A program made the translations under genes and the position numbers. A stretch of 64,000 nt of DNA from an uncultured Bacteroidales bacterium (GTDB lineage: Bacteria > Bacteroidota > Bacteroidia > Bacteroidales > Muribaculaceae). The stretch covers positions 46,180-110,179 of the forward strand of contig CACYQB010000014.1 of assembly GCA_902776435.1 (NCBI GenBank), in the 5' to 3' direction. Within the stretch, counting starts at the first letter, position 1. The number at the start of each line of letters is the position of its first letter. The notes beneath the pieces are model-generated. The model worked only from the letters and a program-made list of their open reading frames with translations. It had not been told where the DNA came from and searched no databases. Shown here in pieces: positions 52,076 through 62,900 of this stretch.

Positions 52076-55000
52076 TTAGTCTATTGAAGTGGGGATGATG
52101 AGGTCGTGGGTGGTGTACCAGAGGCGGCCGGAGATGGGGGTGCCAGGGAAAATCAGGCGGAGTTTGGCTAGGTAGCGGTTGAGTTTCCTGAGGTCCTCCT
52201 TCTCGTTCAGGTCGCCACTCTTGTAGTCGATGACGAGTATCTGACCATCGGGGCGCATGATGATGCGGTCGGGGCGCAGGTTATCGATTCCGTTGGGGTG
52301 CTTCTTCATTTTCTCCTCGTCATTAGGATCGATGGCCGTGGTGATAGTGCGCTCACTATAGATGGTATTGGCAGGATCGAACCAGTCATAAACAGGGCTC
52401 TCGGGGTCCATCATGGGGCGCAAGACGTGGAGATTGACGTTGGTGATGCCACAGGGATCGTCATCATCGTCGGTAATTACGCCGTGCTTGATGGCGGTGG
52501 CGATAACACGCTGGGCGTCATTACGGTCGCGAATGCCACTCATGACGCTGTGGAGCCTGATACCGGAGTCGATGCTTGAACTGGAGGCACGGTCAACCCT
52601 CACGCTCAGATTCAGGTCGGAATCGCTAACGCGGTAAGTGTTGATGGAACACTGAATGGCCTTTTTTGGGGGTTCGGTGCGCTTATTGTCCAATTCCTCA
52701 CGCGAGGACATCACACCCCGCTCGTACCATCCTGTCGGGGTACCATCAGCGGCCAAGATGGGGGTGAGTGTATTCTTGGCTTCCTCGTCGGCGGCAAAAT
52801 CCTGGAACAGGGCCTTGATATCGTTGCCCGTGCTACCCGTGTCGCAGAAGAGGTGAAGTTCGGACCGTGGACGCGTAAACGCCACGTAGGTCTTGTTCAA
52901 GTTATCGATAATGACTGCCGTGCGCTGATCCTCGACAAACGCCCGGGCCTTGGGCCCCAAAAGGCCGCCGTCATACATCTTGGTCAAGGCCGACTTGTTC
53001 ACATTCATGAGCGGCGGCACCAATTCCTTGTCACAGGCATCAGGATAGGTAAGGGTGTCCATAAAGGCCTCTCGCGGCATCCAGTATTCCTGCTCCTTGG
53101 AGTTGTCGTCGATTTGCCAGGTGGCAAAAGGTATCAGCACACAATCAAATTCCAAGCCCTTGGCTTTGTGAATGGTCATGATGTTGATGGCATTGCTGGT
53201 CGAAGGCGAGTTGACAGCCAAGGTGCCCTTCTTCTCGTCCCAATACTTGAGAAATTCCCTAAGACTGCCACCATTGCGCATCGAGGCGAACTGCATGACT
53301 GTATCCTGGAAAGCCAGCAGAAATGCCGTCTCACGGTCAATATCGCCGCCTGATGCCTGATCAGCGCGGAAGTAGGCAATAATCGTCTCTACGATGCTCA
53401 CCAGCGTGGTCAATTCCTGGCTAGACGGCAACAAGTGCTGCAACAGCGCCTCGAAGTGCTCCTGGGCGTTGTCTTCGCTGGCGCCGACGGCGCCATCCTG
53501 GACATCGAGATCCTGCAGACATTTCACCAAGATCTTGCCGTTAGCGTCCGCATCAGTGCTAGATGCGGGGTCCTGCAACTTGATGAATTCACCAAGTGCG
53601 GTATAAAGGCGCTGGTCACCAGCCCGTTTACGCAACATTCTGGCAGCGGATTTCTCCTCCAACAAAGCCGCTGAATCATCATCCTCTTCGCCCGCGCCGA
53701 ACTGGCTGATATCGATGAAGCGCAGCATTGCGATGATGCGACGGACAACAGTCGAATTATTCAACAACAACGACTCTCCAGAGATGATATCAATGTGCTT
53801 GTCGGGGTTGTTGCGGTTGTGCTCGAGGATACATTCCACAATCTTGTCACTCTCGGAGTTGGCATTGACCAGGATACCCATTTTCCCCCATGCGTAACGC
53901 TCGTTCAACTTGAGCAGATAGTCGGGCAGAATGGAAAGGATATCGGCCTGTTCCGAGCCATTAAACAGGTGATAGTTCCCGGTAACCACACGAACAAAGC
54001 CCGGGACCTTCTTCTCGTCGATATCAGGCGGCATCCCCTGCTTCACGTCCTTATAGGAACTCTCCACAGCCGCATTTCCCGCATAACGTCTCCTGACGAA
54101 TTCAAACAGGCTGTTGTTGAACTCGATGATGTTTCTCGAACTGCGGTAATTGACCGATGAGGGGGCACCATCCTCGACTGGCGGCATGTAGTAGTCGCGG
54201 GAGAAGTCGGTATTCACCTTCTCGCGGAAGACCGTGGGGTCAGCATTGCGGAAACGGTAAATCGACTGCTTGGCATCACCGATGAGCATATTGAAATTGC
54301 CATTAGCCAGGCTCTCCTTGAGCAGACCACGGAAGTTCTCATACTGCTTGGTGCTCGTGTCCTGGAACTCATCAATCATGAAGTGGGCAATCATGGTGCC
54401 CACACGCTCATAGACGAAGGGCGAACCGCTCTCAAGAACGGTACCGATAAGCTGGTTGGTGTCACCGATGAGAATCGAGTTGGTCTCGTGACGGTAACGT
54501 TCAAGAAAAACATCGACCATAGCAATCAAGCCCAACAAGCCCAATTTGCTCTCCACCTTCTCATAGAAAGTGACTTGAAGCGCGATATTGAAATAACGCG
54601 TCACCAGGTCCAACACCCTGGTCACGACATCGCTGGATGGATTCACGCCCGACTTGAACTGGCCTGCAATTTTATCGAAATCCGCGCCCAGCAAACTCGA
54701 ACTCAACGGGCTGTATATATCGGCATTATACCAGTTTTTCAACGAGTACTTGAGTCCGTCGGCATAAGGATTCAACTCGACGCGAAGATCGTCCAAAATC
54801 TGATTGACTCCGCCCTTGACATCCTGAATGGTGTCATGGATAAACTTCTTGAAGGCACCGATTTTCCTGAAATCGCTCACAAACTCACCATTCTCGTCCT
54901 TGTGTCCCAGGTAGTCACGGATTTCCTCCATCTTGTTGCGGAAGAGCTCGCTATTCATCTGCTTGGCAAACTTGAAGAAACTGCCGCCATCGTCAAAGAA

Positions 55001-55612
55001 GCGCCAACTCTTCAATTCGGCATCTCCACGCATCTGGTGGCGCTGATAATCCTGCACCCACTTATCCACTTGGGTGGGTTTGTCTTTCTGGCCAAGAGAC
55101 AGCAGGAAATTGTGTATTGCCACGCGCACCGCATACTTCTCCTCGAGCTGGATATCATAATTGAAGTCACGGTCCAGTTCTCGCGCAAAGTTGCGTAGTA
55201 TGGTCTGGAAGAACGAGTCGATGGTGCTCACATTGAAGTTACTGTAGTCGAACAGCAACTCATTGAGCGCCTTGCGTGCCAGCGTCCTCACCTCGGCCTC
55301 ACTCAGCCCTGATTGCTCGACAAAGCCCTGGAGATAATCGCTCTTGGCGTCCGGCTGAGCCAGATTGTAGAGTTCGTTGACGATGCGCTCTTTCATCTCG
55401 TCGGTAGCCTTGTTGGTGAAAGTGATGGCCAGCAACTGGCGGTGGGCATTGATGATGCGATCATCGCCCTTGGCACGGCGTGGCACGAGACGGTTGTCCT
55501 CGCCAGTGGTGAAGAGTAACAGCCTGATGTACTGCAGAGCCAAGTTATAGGTTTTTCCAGATCCTGCCGATGCCTTCATGACCAGCAGATTGCGTTGATT
55601 GTCGTTCATCAT
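52076..55612 (-). CDS. addA: AddA-like UvrD-type helicase with C-terminal PD-(D/E)XK nuclease
   Basis: An 1178-residue helicase-nuclease of double-strand-break repair. The start at 55612 (or 55609, MNDNQRNLLVMKASAGSGKT) puts Walker A just inside the N-terminus, as in relatives; longer frames would run back to 55717 towards the upstream SUI1-like gene. Helicase motifs: MIDEFQDTS, GDAKQSIYRFRNADP, TIHKAKGLEFDCVL and YVAFTRPRSELH. The nuclease motif is GQILVIDYKSGD with an upstream Asp in NLRPDRII. AddA normally works with AddB, which is not next to it here; a RecB-like stand-alone role is possible. Confidence 0.88.
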   Translation of the reverse strand: MMNDNQRNLLVMKASAGSGKTYNLALQYIRLLLFTTGEDNRLVPRRAKGDDRIINAHRQLLAITFTNKATDEMKERIVNELYNLAQPDAKSDYLQGFVEQSGLSEAEVRTLARKALNELLFDYSNFNVSTIDSFFQTILRNFARELDRDFNYDIQLEEKYAVRVAIHNFLLSLGQKDKPTQVDKWVQDYQRHQMRGDAELKSWRFFDDGGSFFKFAKQMNSELFRNKMEEIRDYLGHKDENGEFVSDFRKIGAFKKFIHDTIQDVKGGVNQILDDLRVELNPYADGLKYSLKNWYNADIYSPLSSSLLGADFDKIAGQFKSGVNPSSDVVTRVLDLVTRYFNIALQVTFYEKVESKLGLLGLIAMVDVFLERYRHETNSILIGDTNQLIGTVLESGSPFVYERVGTMIAHFMIDEFQDTSTKQYENFRGLLKESLANGNFNMLIGDAKQSIYRFRNADPTVFREKVNTDFSRDYYMPPVEDGAPSSVNYRSSRNIIEFNNSLFEFVRRRYAGNAAVESSYKDVKQGMPPDIDEKKVPGFVRVVTGNYHLFNGSEQADILSILPDYLLKLNERYAWGKMGILVNANSESDKIVECILEHNRNNPDKHIDIISGESLLLNNSTVVRRIIAMLRFIDISQFGAGEEDDDSAALLEEKSAARMLRKRAGDQRLYTALGEFIKLQDPASSTDADANGKILVKCLQDLDVQDGAVGASEDNAQEHFEALLQHLLPSSQELTTLVSIVETIIAYFRADQASGGDIDRETAFLLAFQDTVMQFASMRNGGSLREFLKYWDEKKGTLAVNSPSTSNAINIMTIHKAKGLEFDCVLIPFATWQIDDNSKEQEYWMPREAFMDTLTYPDACDKELVPPLMNVNKSALTKMYDGGLLGPKARAFVEDQRTAVIIDNLNKTYVAFTRPRSELHLFCDTGSTGNDIKALFQDFAADEEAKNTLTPILAADGTPTGWYERGVMSSREELDNKRTEPPKKAIQCSINTYRVSDSDLNLSVRVDRASSSSIDSGIRLHSVMSGIRDRNDAQRVIATAIKHGVITDDDDDPCGITNVNLHVLRPMMDPESPVYDWFDPANTIYSERTITTAIDPNDEEKMKKHPNGIDNLRPDRIIMRPDGQILVIDYKSGDLNEKEDLRKLNRYLAKLRLIFPGTPISGRLWYTTHDLIIPTSID

Positions 55613-55652
55613 GTTGACAATAGTGAGTAATGTGTGTGAGATAGATTGCGGA

Positions 55653-56012
55653 TTAAATGATGCGGGCTTTGAAACCCATGGACAGGAGTTGGTCGAGAAC
55701 CCGTTGGCGGAAATCACCTTGTATCAGAATCTCGCCACCACGGGCACTGCCGCCCACGCCGAGGCTCGACTTGATGCGCGAAGCCACAGCCTTGAGAGCC
55801 TCGTCGTCACAGACGAAACCAGTCACGATGGTAGCCTGCTTGCCGGCACGGCCTTTACGCTCAAGAATGATGTCGAGACGCGTTTTTCCCTGCTGCTGCA
55901 AGGCATCGCCCTTCGGCTCTTGATGTTGGGCCTCGGAGGGTGAATTGTTGTCATCAGGTACAGGCATATTGAACGCTTTGCCTAAGGCTTCTTTCCAGTC
56001 GATGGAGTCCAT
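55653..56012 (-). CDS. eIF1/SUI1-like translation factor (YciH family)
   Basis: A 119-residue protein. The ATG at 56012 (MDSIDWKEALGKAF) is preferred over 56036, which adds only a few non-conserved residues. The C-terminal SUI1 domain shows RLDIILERKGRAGKQATIVTGF and LGVGGSARGGEILIQGDFRQRV, the basic loop and core of eIF1-like proteins. It may affect start-codon choice. It lies 40 bases before the AddA-like gene, and they are probably cotranscribed. Confidence 0.92.
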   Translation of the reverse strand: MDSIDWKEALGKAFNMPVPDDNNSPSEAQHQEPKGDALQQQGKTRLDIILERKGRAGKQATIVTGFVCDDEALKAVASRIKSSLGVGGSARGGEILIQGDFRQRVLDQLLSMGFKARII

Positions 56013-56061
56013 TGCAATAAAAAAAATAGGTGTCAATTAAACTTTCATGTTTCTCTCACAT

Positions 56062-56069
56062 CAAAGGTA
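56062..56069 (-). promoter_or_regulatory. -7 box (TACCTTTG) for the SUI1-addA unit
   Basis: TACCTTTG on the minus strand, 50 bases upstream of the SUI1-like start. Confidence 0.6.
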
Positions 56070-56164
56070 CAAAATTTACGTGAGAAAAAGGCATTAATCA
56101 CAAAAAAACTACAGTCGCAAAAGAAAAATAATCAAAAAATGCTTATCGAATCAAATAAAAGCAG

Positions 56165-56172
56165 TACATTTG
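56165..56172 (+). promoter_or_regulatory. -7 box (TACATTTG) for the ferredoxin gene
   Basis: TACATTTG fits TAnnTTTG and lies 58 bases before the ferredoxin ATG. Confidence 0.55.
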
Positions 56173-56229
56173 TCGCACTGTTTACTATTTAATTTATTAA
56201 TAACTTTTACACTTTAAAATCACACTACT

Positions 56230-56400
56230 ATGGCTTATGTAATTTCTGATAGCTGCGTAGCATGCGGCACCTGCCAGTCAGTATGCCCCGCCGACGCAAT
56301 CAAGGAAGGCGACATCTATTCGATCGATCCCGACACCTGCTTGGACTGCGGTACTTGCGCTGACGCTTGCCCCACTGGTGCTATCGCTCCCGGAGAATAA
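56230..56400 (+). CDS. Two-cluster [4Fe-4S] ferredoxin
   Basis: A 56-residue clostridial-type ferredoxin. It has two CxxCxxCxxxCP motifs: CVACGTCQSVCP (residues 9-20) and CLDCGTCADACP (residues 38-49). It begins MAYVISDSCVACG and ends TGAIAPGE, without extensions. It carries electrons in anaerobic metabolism, for example for pyruvate:ferredoxin oxidoreductase. It is monocistronic, with its own promoter and terminator. Confidence 0.96.
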   Translation: MAYVISDSCVACGTCQSVCPADAIKEGDIYSIDPDTCLDCGTCADACPTGAIAPGE

Positions 56401-56426
56401 TTCCGATTACAAACGACGAAACAAGC

Positions 56427-56461
56427 ATTGCGGCTACATCCTGTTGGGATGCAGCCGCAAT
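56427..56461. terminator. Bidirectional hairpin terminator
   Basis: A stem of about 15 bp with one mismatch (ATTGCGGCT...AGCCGCAAT, inner CATCC/GGATG), between the ferredoxin gene and the convergent PorU-like gene. Confidence 0.8.
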
Positions 56462-56492
56462 ATTGTTTATAGCCCTATGGTGACCTGCTAAA

Positions 56493-59400
56493 TCAGTTGG
56501 CTGTCTTGACGGGGTCAAGGACGATGAGGTCTTTGATGGGCGTTCCACCGTGGTTCTTACCGTCATTATAGGTGCCAAAGTAGCGGTACAAACCAGCGGG
56601 CACCTTCTGGCCCTTCATGTCGATTACTGGCCAAGAAACGGGGAAACTGGTGGTTGTGGTCTTCCACACAAGATTACCGACGGCATCGGTCACACGCACC
56701 ACATACTCAGGACTGCCATCGACGGTTGACTCGACATCAAAGTTGACCGTCTCGCCACGATAGACAGGGAGTTTGTCGGCCACCAGAGTCGAGGCGCCCT
56801 TCTGCCCCACCATGAATGTGATGGTCCGTGAAGCACGCTGCCCCATCAGGTCGGTGACGGTGAAGGTAAGGGTATGCAAGCCTTCGGACAGGTCCTCCAA
56901 GGGATAATTGACACTGATAGACTTGCCGTCTTGACCAGCCGTAACGTAACTAGCAATATCGTCAAAGGAAGGTCTGCCACCATCAAGCATCAGGTTCAAG
57001 CCATTGGTTACTGAACCTATCTGAAGGTCGATGGCCTCATTGTCACTGGCCGTGATATAGGCCATCGATTTAGATCCCACCATGGCGCCATCAGCAAATG
57101 ACGACTCGTCATTGATGTACATGGCATCGATGACAGGTGCCTCGGTATCATTGAGGGCACTGCTGGCGCTATAGGGCAACATGACCACCTGCTGGGTGAA
57201 GCCGTTGACCATGACGGATGAATTGTCCTGATGGGCATACACGCGCAGCAGGACGTTTTCATTAGATGCCTTGACGGTTCTGGGGACAACCATAGTGCCC
57301 CTGAAAATACCGTTTTCCACACGTCCCGTCACCTCGCCCAACTTATCGCGGTTGAAGTAGATATCACGCTGGACGATCGAGCCCAGACTGGTACCCGACA
57401 TGGTATTGAACAGGACCGCCTTGTCGTACAACGTCATCGTGACATCGCCGTTAAAGGTATTGTCTAACTGACCATCGTTGTTCATCACCTGAGCCTCGAC
57501 CGTGAAACGCTTGAGGGGGCGGAGTTGCGCCCTTGCGGTAGTGTCGGTCACGTCGGTATTATTCACCTTGACAATGTTGAAACGCGAGACAGGATAGTTG
57601 ATCTTGATGGCCGGGTCACCCAGCAAGAAGAATTTCATCTTATTGTAATTGGTGTAGCCCATCTGATGCTTGGCCAGTCGCAATGCCTCGCCCAAGGTCA
57701 GGAACTTGCCCGTTTCATGGTGGCTGAACATCTGATTGATGAATCGGGTGGACAGCGCGTCGTTATCTCCTGAGAGCACCATGCGAGAAGCGGTAACCAA
57801 TGCGATGGCGCCACCATCCCGCTTGTGGTACATCAACTCGGCTACACCGGGACGCCCATAGTCAAAGTGGGCAACATTACAGCAGGATGTGACGATGATG
57901 GGCTGGTGATGATAGGAAGTACTCATCACATCACCATTGTTCCACATATCAATAGCCTTGGTAAAACCGATGGAACCGGCATGGCCCGTATAGATACCAA
58001 AATAGACGCCACTCTTTAGGCAGTGGGTCAACTGCTCCTTGGCAGTCGTAGCAGGCATTGCAGAGAGTCCCGAGCCTGACATGTAAGCGTAATTCACGCT
58101 ATCACGGGGATACTGGGCACCATGTACCGACATGGCGTGCATACCAGTGTTCTCATTGTCAAGCTGGTACCTATAGCCCTCACCCTGGAAGGTGAACTCA
58201 CCCTTGTTATTCTTGGAATCATCCGTGAAGACCAATGAGTTGTTGCGCCACACGCCATAGTCAGGGTTAGCATAGTACTCGACCAGTTTGTCCACATCAT
58301 TAACGGCCTCGTCCATGTTGTTACAATTCATGCGTCCCACGCCAATCGACAGCTTATCGGATGCAATATTGTTACCCGAATTGTCGGCCAGCATGCCATA
58401 GAAGTCGTCGGACGTATAGGAGAAGTCCTCGGTATTGCAGTTAACGGTCTGATAGGTGAGCAGACTCCCCTTGACATCACCTAAAACCCCGCGGTTATCA
58501 ATCGTACCGCCACCGAAGATAAGCAGATTCTTCAGTTTGTCAGGATTGCGGTCGTAGAGCATCTTGCAGAACAGGCGGTAAGCCATCGCGTCACGTGTGC
58601 CGCTGGAGAACTCGTTGAAAATCTGATCCTGATCGACAACCGTCACATCGATGCCATCGACAGCGCGGTGCAGCGCTGCCACGCGCTCGGCCTGGTCATG
58701 ATACATTTTGTCGGTGATAATGAGCAGTTCGGGAGTCTGAAGCCCGTGCAGGTTCTGATTTCCAACAGGCTCATAGGATGAAATCTTCTTCAACTGCTTG
58801 GTGGGGTCAAATGCAACAAACAAAGCATTCAACTCATTCTTGGAAGAGAAATAATACCCTTGAACTGAGTGCTCATTATACCTGACAACAGGAATCGAAA
58901 GCGGGTTAGAAGGATCGGTAACCGACCACACGACCGTTGATGAAGCAGCGCCAGGCAACATAAAGCGCTCGTTGCCCAAGACCTTGCCATAGCCCATGAG
59001 CAACTGGTTATCCTGGTTTGCCTTGATGACATTGTTACGCAAGTAAGTCAATATCACATAGTCCAGTCTCGCCAGGGTGAGGTCATCATCCGTGTTGGAG
59101 CCAAATGTCAAGTAAGGCTCCAAACGTCCCTGTTCCAATGGCCGCGACAGCTTGACAGCAGCATAGGGCGAAGAGAAGAAGTAATAATCATACTTGCCCG
59201 CAATATTGATGCGTGACGCGAGCGAAGAGAAGGGAACAGTATCGGTGATACCGCCACAGGTGACCGCCGTATTGATATAGGACAACACCTTGTTAACTGC
59301 GGCAGCCTGCGTATTCACGATGATGGTGCTGTCGGCAATTTCAGGCAAGGTGAAATCAATCTGCACCCTATTCAACAGCATGTCTTCGCCCAGCATTTCC

Positions 59401-59957
59401 CTTCCCGTCCTGGAGACAGACTCCAGCTCCTTCTCATGATAGAAGTAGTTGAGGCACATATAGCTGTCCACGGGATTCTCGGGAACCACCTGCTCGGCTG
59501 CGGTAATGCCCAACTCGGTGGTGCTTTCCTCGGTCAGGAAATAACATCCTTCCAGAGAGTAGGGATTAAATGCACGCGTGAAGCGAGCCAGGGTTGCGCC
59601 GCCAGTCAAGGAGAACTGCGTGTGTCCTTTGCCATAGAAGCACAGTTTATCCCTAGTGCGCAAGACGTGCACGGGCTGCAAGTCGTCGATAGCAGAGCCA
59701 TCGAGTTTCTCACTGATGCTGTAACCACCATTGCCATAAATCCTGACGTTGGCGGGATTAGAGAACCCCATGTCCCTCAACTCGTTGTATGTTATCTCAT
59801 ACACGCCGTCCTCAGGGATAGAGATTTTTACCCATTTACCCGTTGCTAATTTGGACTGGATGGCATACTTGGACACGTCAAATGCCTCGGCCACACTGGA
59901 GCACAGCAGTGCTATCATGGCCGTTAAAACCACTTGAAATGAAGTCAGCCTGCGCAT
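56493..59957 (-). CDS. porU: PorU-like C25-family sortase of T9SS, copy A
   Basis: An 1154-residue exported peptidase of the gingipain (C25) family, near the length of Porphyromonas PorU. Signal peptide to about Ala25. The N-terminal domain shows GKWVKISIPEDGVYEITYNE and VRIYGNGGYSISE. The catalytic dyad is His659 (IYTGHAGSIGF) and Cys693 (TSCCNVAHFD), 34 residues apart. NEFSSGTRDAMAYRLF is the conserved block before the catalytic domain. The C-terminal Ig-like end is VPAGLYRYFGTYNDG...IVLDPVKTAN. PorU removes the C-terminal signal from T9SS cargo and joins it to A-LPS. It follows copy B by 16 bases. Confidence 0.92.
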   Translation of the reverse strand: MRRLTSFQVVLTAMIALLCSSVAEAFDVSKYAIQSKLATGKWVKISIPEDGVYEITYNELRDMGFSNPANVRIYGNGGYSISEKLDGSAIDDLQPVHVLRTRDKLCFYGKGHTQFSLTGGATLARFTRAFNPYSLEGCYFLTEESTTELGITAAEQVVPENPVDSYMCLNYFYHEKELESVSRTGREMLGEDMLLNRVQIDFTLPEIADSTIIVNTQAAAVNKVLSYINTAVTCGGITDTVPFSSLASRINIAGKYDYYFFSSPYAAVKLSRPLEQGRLEPYLTFGSNTDDDLTLARLDYVILTYLRNNVIKANQDNQLLMGYGKVLGNERFMLPGAASSTVVWSVTDPSNPLSIPVVRYNEHSVQGYYFSSKNELNALFVAFDPTKQLKKISSYEPVGNQNLHGLQTPELLIITDKMYHDQAERVAALHRAVDGIDVTVVDQDQIFNEFSSGTRDAMAYRLFCKMLYDRNPDKLKNLLIFGGGTIDNRGVLGDVKGSLLTYQTVNCNTEDFSYTSDDFYGMLADNSGNNIASDKLSIGVGRMNCNNMDEAVNDVDKLVEYYANPDYGVWRNNSLVFTDDSKNNKGEFTFQGEGYRYQLDNENTGMHAMSVHGAQYPRDSVNYAYMSGSGLSAMPATTAKEQLTHCLKSGVYFGIYTGHAGSIGFTKAIDMWNNGDVMSTSYHHQPIIVTSCCNVAHFDYGRPGVAELMYHKRDGGAIALVTASRMVLSGDNDALSTRFINQMFSHHETGKFLTLGEALRLAKHQMGYTNYNKMKFFLLGDPAIKINYPVSRFNIVKVNNTDVTDTTARAQLRPLKRFTVEAQVMNNDGQLDNTFNGDVTMTLYDKAVLFNTMSGTSLGSIVQRDIYFNRDKLGEVTGRVENGIFRGTMVVPRTVKASNENVLLRVYAHQDNSSVMVNGFTQQVVMLPYSASSALNDTEAPVIDAMYINDESSFADGAMVGSKSMAYITASDNEAIDLQIGSVTNGLNLMLDGGRPSFDDIASYVTAGQDGKSISVNYPLEDLSEGLHTLTFTVTDLMGQRASRTITFMVGQKGASTLVADKLPVYRGETVNFDVESTVDGSPEYVVRVTDAVGNLVWKTTTTSFPVSWPVIDMKGQKVPAGLYRYFGTYNDGKNHGGTPIKDLIVLDPVKTAN

Positions 59958-59973
59958 AGCAATAATCCTTTAA

Positions 59974-62900
59974 TTACATCTCTGTCTTGACAGGGTCAAG
60001 GACAATAAGTTTGTTGATGGGCGTACCACCATAATTGGTACCGTTATTATAGGTGCCAAAGTAGCGGTACAGACCTGCAGGAACCTTGTTGCCGTTCTGG
60101 TCCTTCATGTCCCAGGTCACGGGGAAATTGTCGGTAGTTGTCATCCACATGAGTTTGCCAGTGGCATCGGTTACACGCACAATGAAATTGGTGTTCACAC
60201 TCAGTTCGGAATCCTTCAAGTCAAAGCTTACCACATCATTCAGATAAGCGGGCAACTTGTCGGCCACAATGTCGGCAGCCATGTTCTGGCCCACGATGAA
60301 CGTAATTGTGCGAGTGGCGAGGTTGCCTAACAGGTCGCAGACGGTGAACGTGAGCGTGTGCTGACCCTCGGAAAGGTTGCTCAAGGGATACTCAACATTG
60401 ACCACACGGCCGTTATCGTCGGTGGTGACAAAGCAATTCACATCGTTATATGAAACCTTGCCGCCATCGAGCATCAGGTTCATACCCTGGTCAACCGAGT
60501 TGGACTGCACATTGATACCCTGGTCATCGCTGGCACTGATGTAGAGGATGGCATCGGGAGCGATAATGGCACCATTGACAAAGGTAATCTCATCGTTGAT
60601 GAACATAGAGTTGACAACGGGAGCCGTATCATCCTCGATGGCATTCTGCTCATTATAGGGCAACATCGTGATATTCTTGGTAAAACCGTTGACCATTACT
60701 GAACTGTTGTCCTGGTGGGCATAGACACGGAGCAATACCGTCTCGTTGCTGGCCTCGGGATGCTCGGGAACGATCATCTGGCCATGGAACACACCGTTGA
60801 CAACACGTCCGCTCACCTCGGCAAGTTTCTCACGGTCGGTATAGATATCACGATCAGTGGAAACACCGTTCACTTTATCATTGACAGTAGTGAAGTAATC
60901 CTCCTTATCGTAGAGCGTCACTGTGGCATCACCGTTGAAACCGCTATCAAGATTGCCATTGCCATCCAGCACTCGAGCCTCGATGTCAAACCTCATCAGC
61001 GGGCTGATTTGTGCCATGGCATTGGTACTGGTCATGTTAGTCGTGTTGATCTTGGTGATATTGAACCTTGACACAGGGTAATTGATCCTCATGGCGGGGT
61101 CACCCAGCAGCAAGAACTTCAACTTATTGAGTTCATCATACTGCTTGCTCTCCACAAAGGCCTCGCCCAAAGTCGGCATCCTTCCCTGAGTGGCGTTGCT
61201 GAACAATGCGTTGATAAAGCGGGTATTCAGTCTGTCATTGTAATTGCTGTATACCGTGCGCGAAGCCGTCAACAGGGCAATGGCACCACCATTCTTCATG
61301 TGGAACATGTGTTCGGCCACGCCACGCTGGTCTCCGTCAAATCGAGCGACATCACAACAAGCGGTCGTCATAATGGGCAAATAACGCATCGGGGTATTGA
61401 TCACATCGGTGGTCACCCACATTTTGTTATACTTGGTGAAACCCGTAACGCCAGCATGGCCCACATAAGTGCCGAAATACACACCGCTCTTGAAGATGCG
61501 GGAGAGTTTCTGCTTGCCTACTACAGCCTCCCTGCGGGTGAAATCGGTGTTAGGTTGCGTTGTGGAACGGGGATACATGGAATTGTGAACCGTTGATACA
61601 TGCATACCGGTTGACAGGGCATTGTCAATCTGGTTCTTGTAGCCTTCACCGTGGAACATGTATTTGCCCTTATCGGGAGAGTCCGAGAAGACCATCGTAT
61701 TGTTGCGCCACACGCCATAGTCGGGGTTAGTGTAGTACTCGATGAGTTTGTCCACATCGTTCTTGGCTTCCTCAACATCAACGCAGGAAATACGTCCGAC
61801 GCTGATTGACAGCCTGTCGGTAGCCAGGTCTGTACCAGAATTGTCGGCAAGGAAACCGAAGAAATCGTCGGTGGTGTAGGAATTGCTCTCAGAATTGCTG
61901 TTATCACTCTGATAAGTGAGCAGGAATCCTGGATGCTCGCCAAAGATTTCACGATTGTCGAGCGAGCCAGTTCCCACGAGCAACAGATGCTTGAACTTCT
62001 CGGGGTTGCGGTCATAGAGCATCTTGCAGAACAGGCGGTAGGCCATCGCGTCACGCGTACCGCTCGAGAACTCGTTGAACACCTGATCCTGGTCAACGAC
62101 AGCCACGTCAATGCCGTCAATCACGCGGTGCAGCTCGGCGATGCGCTCAGCCTGCTCGTGGAAAATCTTGTCGGTGAGAATGAGCAACTCGGGCGTTTCC
62201 ATACCATGCAGGTTCTGGTTAGCAACCGTCTCAAACTTGGAGATTTTCTTCAACGTCTTGGCAGGGTCAAAAGCCACATAGACGGCACGGCTCGACGAAG
62301 TTGAGCAGAACGAGTAACCATTGCCACTGGCATCATTATAGGGCTCGAGATGCATCATCAAGGGAGACTTGGTATCATTCACCAGCCACACTACCGTCGA
62401 TGAAGTTGCCCCGGGAAGCAAGAAACGCTCAGTGCCCTTGGGCTTAGCGTAAGCCATAATCGTCTGGTTGTCATCTTCTTCCCTGATGATATTGTCGTGG
62501 GTATAAGTGATGATAAAATAGTCGAGACGCGCAATACTGAGTGGGTTATCCGCCGAATCACTGGTGACAATCGGCTCAAACTGACCATGCTCAGCAGGAT
62601 GAGTCAACCTTACAAGGCCGTAAGGAGCGGCAGTAGAGTAAAACTCCATACTAGTGGGCACCTCGAGACGGGCCATACTTGAAGAATAAACCGTCATATC
62701 GGTCGCACCTCCACTATGAATCAAAGCGTTAGCATAAGAAACATTACTATCGGGATAAGCAGCTAACGCCGTCTGCACCATAATGGTGCTGTCAGCCAGG
62801 TTAGGCAGATAATAGTCAACGAGCAGACGGTCATTGAGAAAATCCTCTCCCATCATCTCCTTGCCCGACTTACCGATTGAAATCAACTCTTTCTCGTGGT

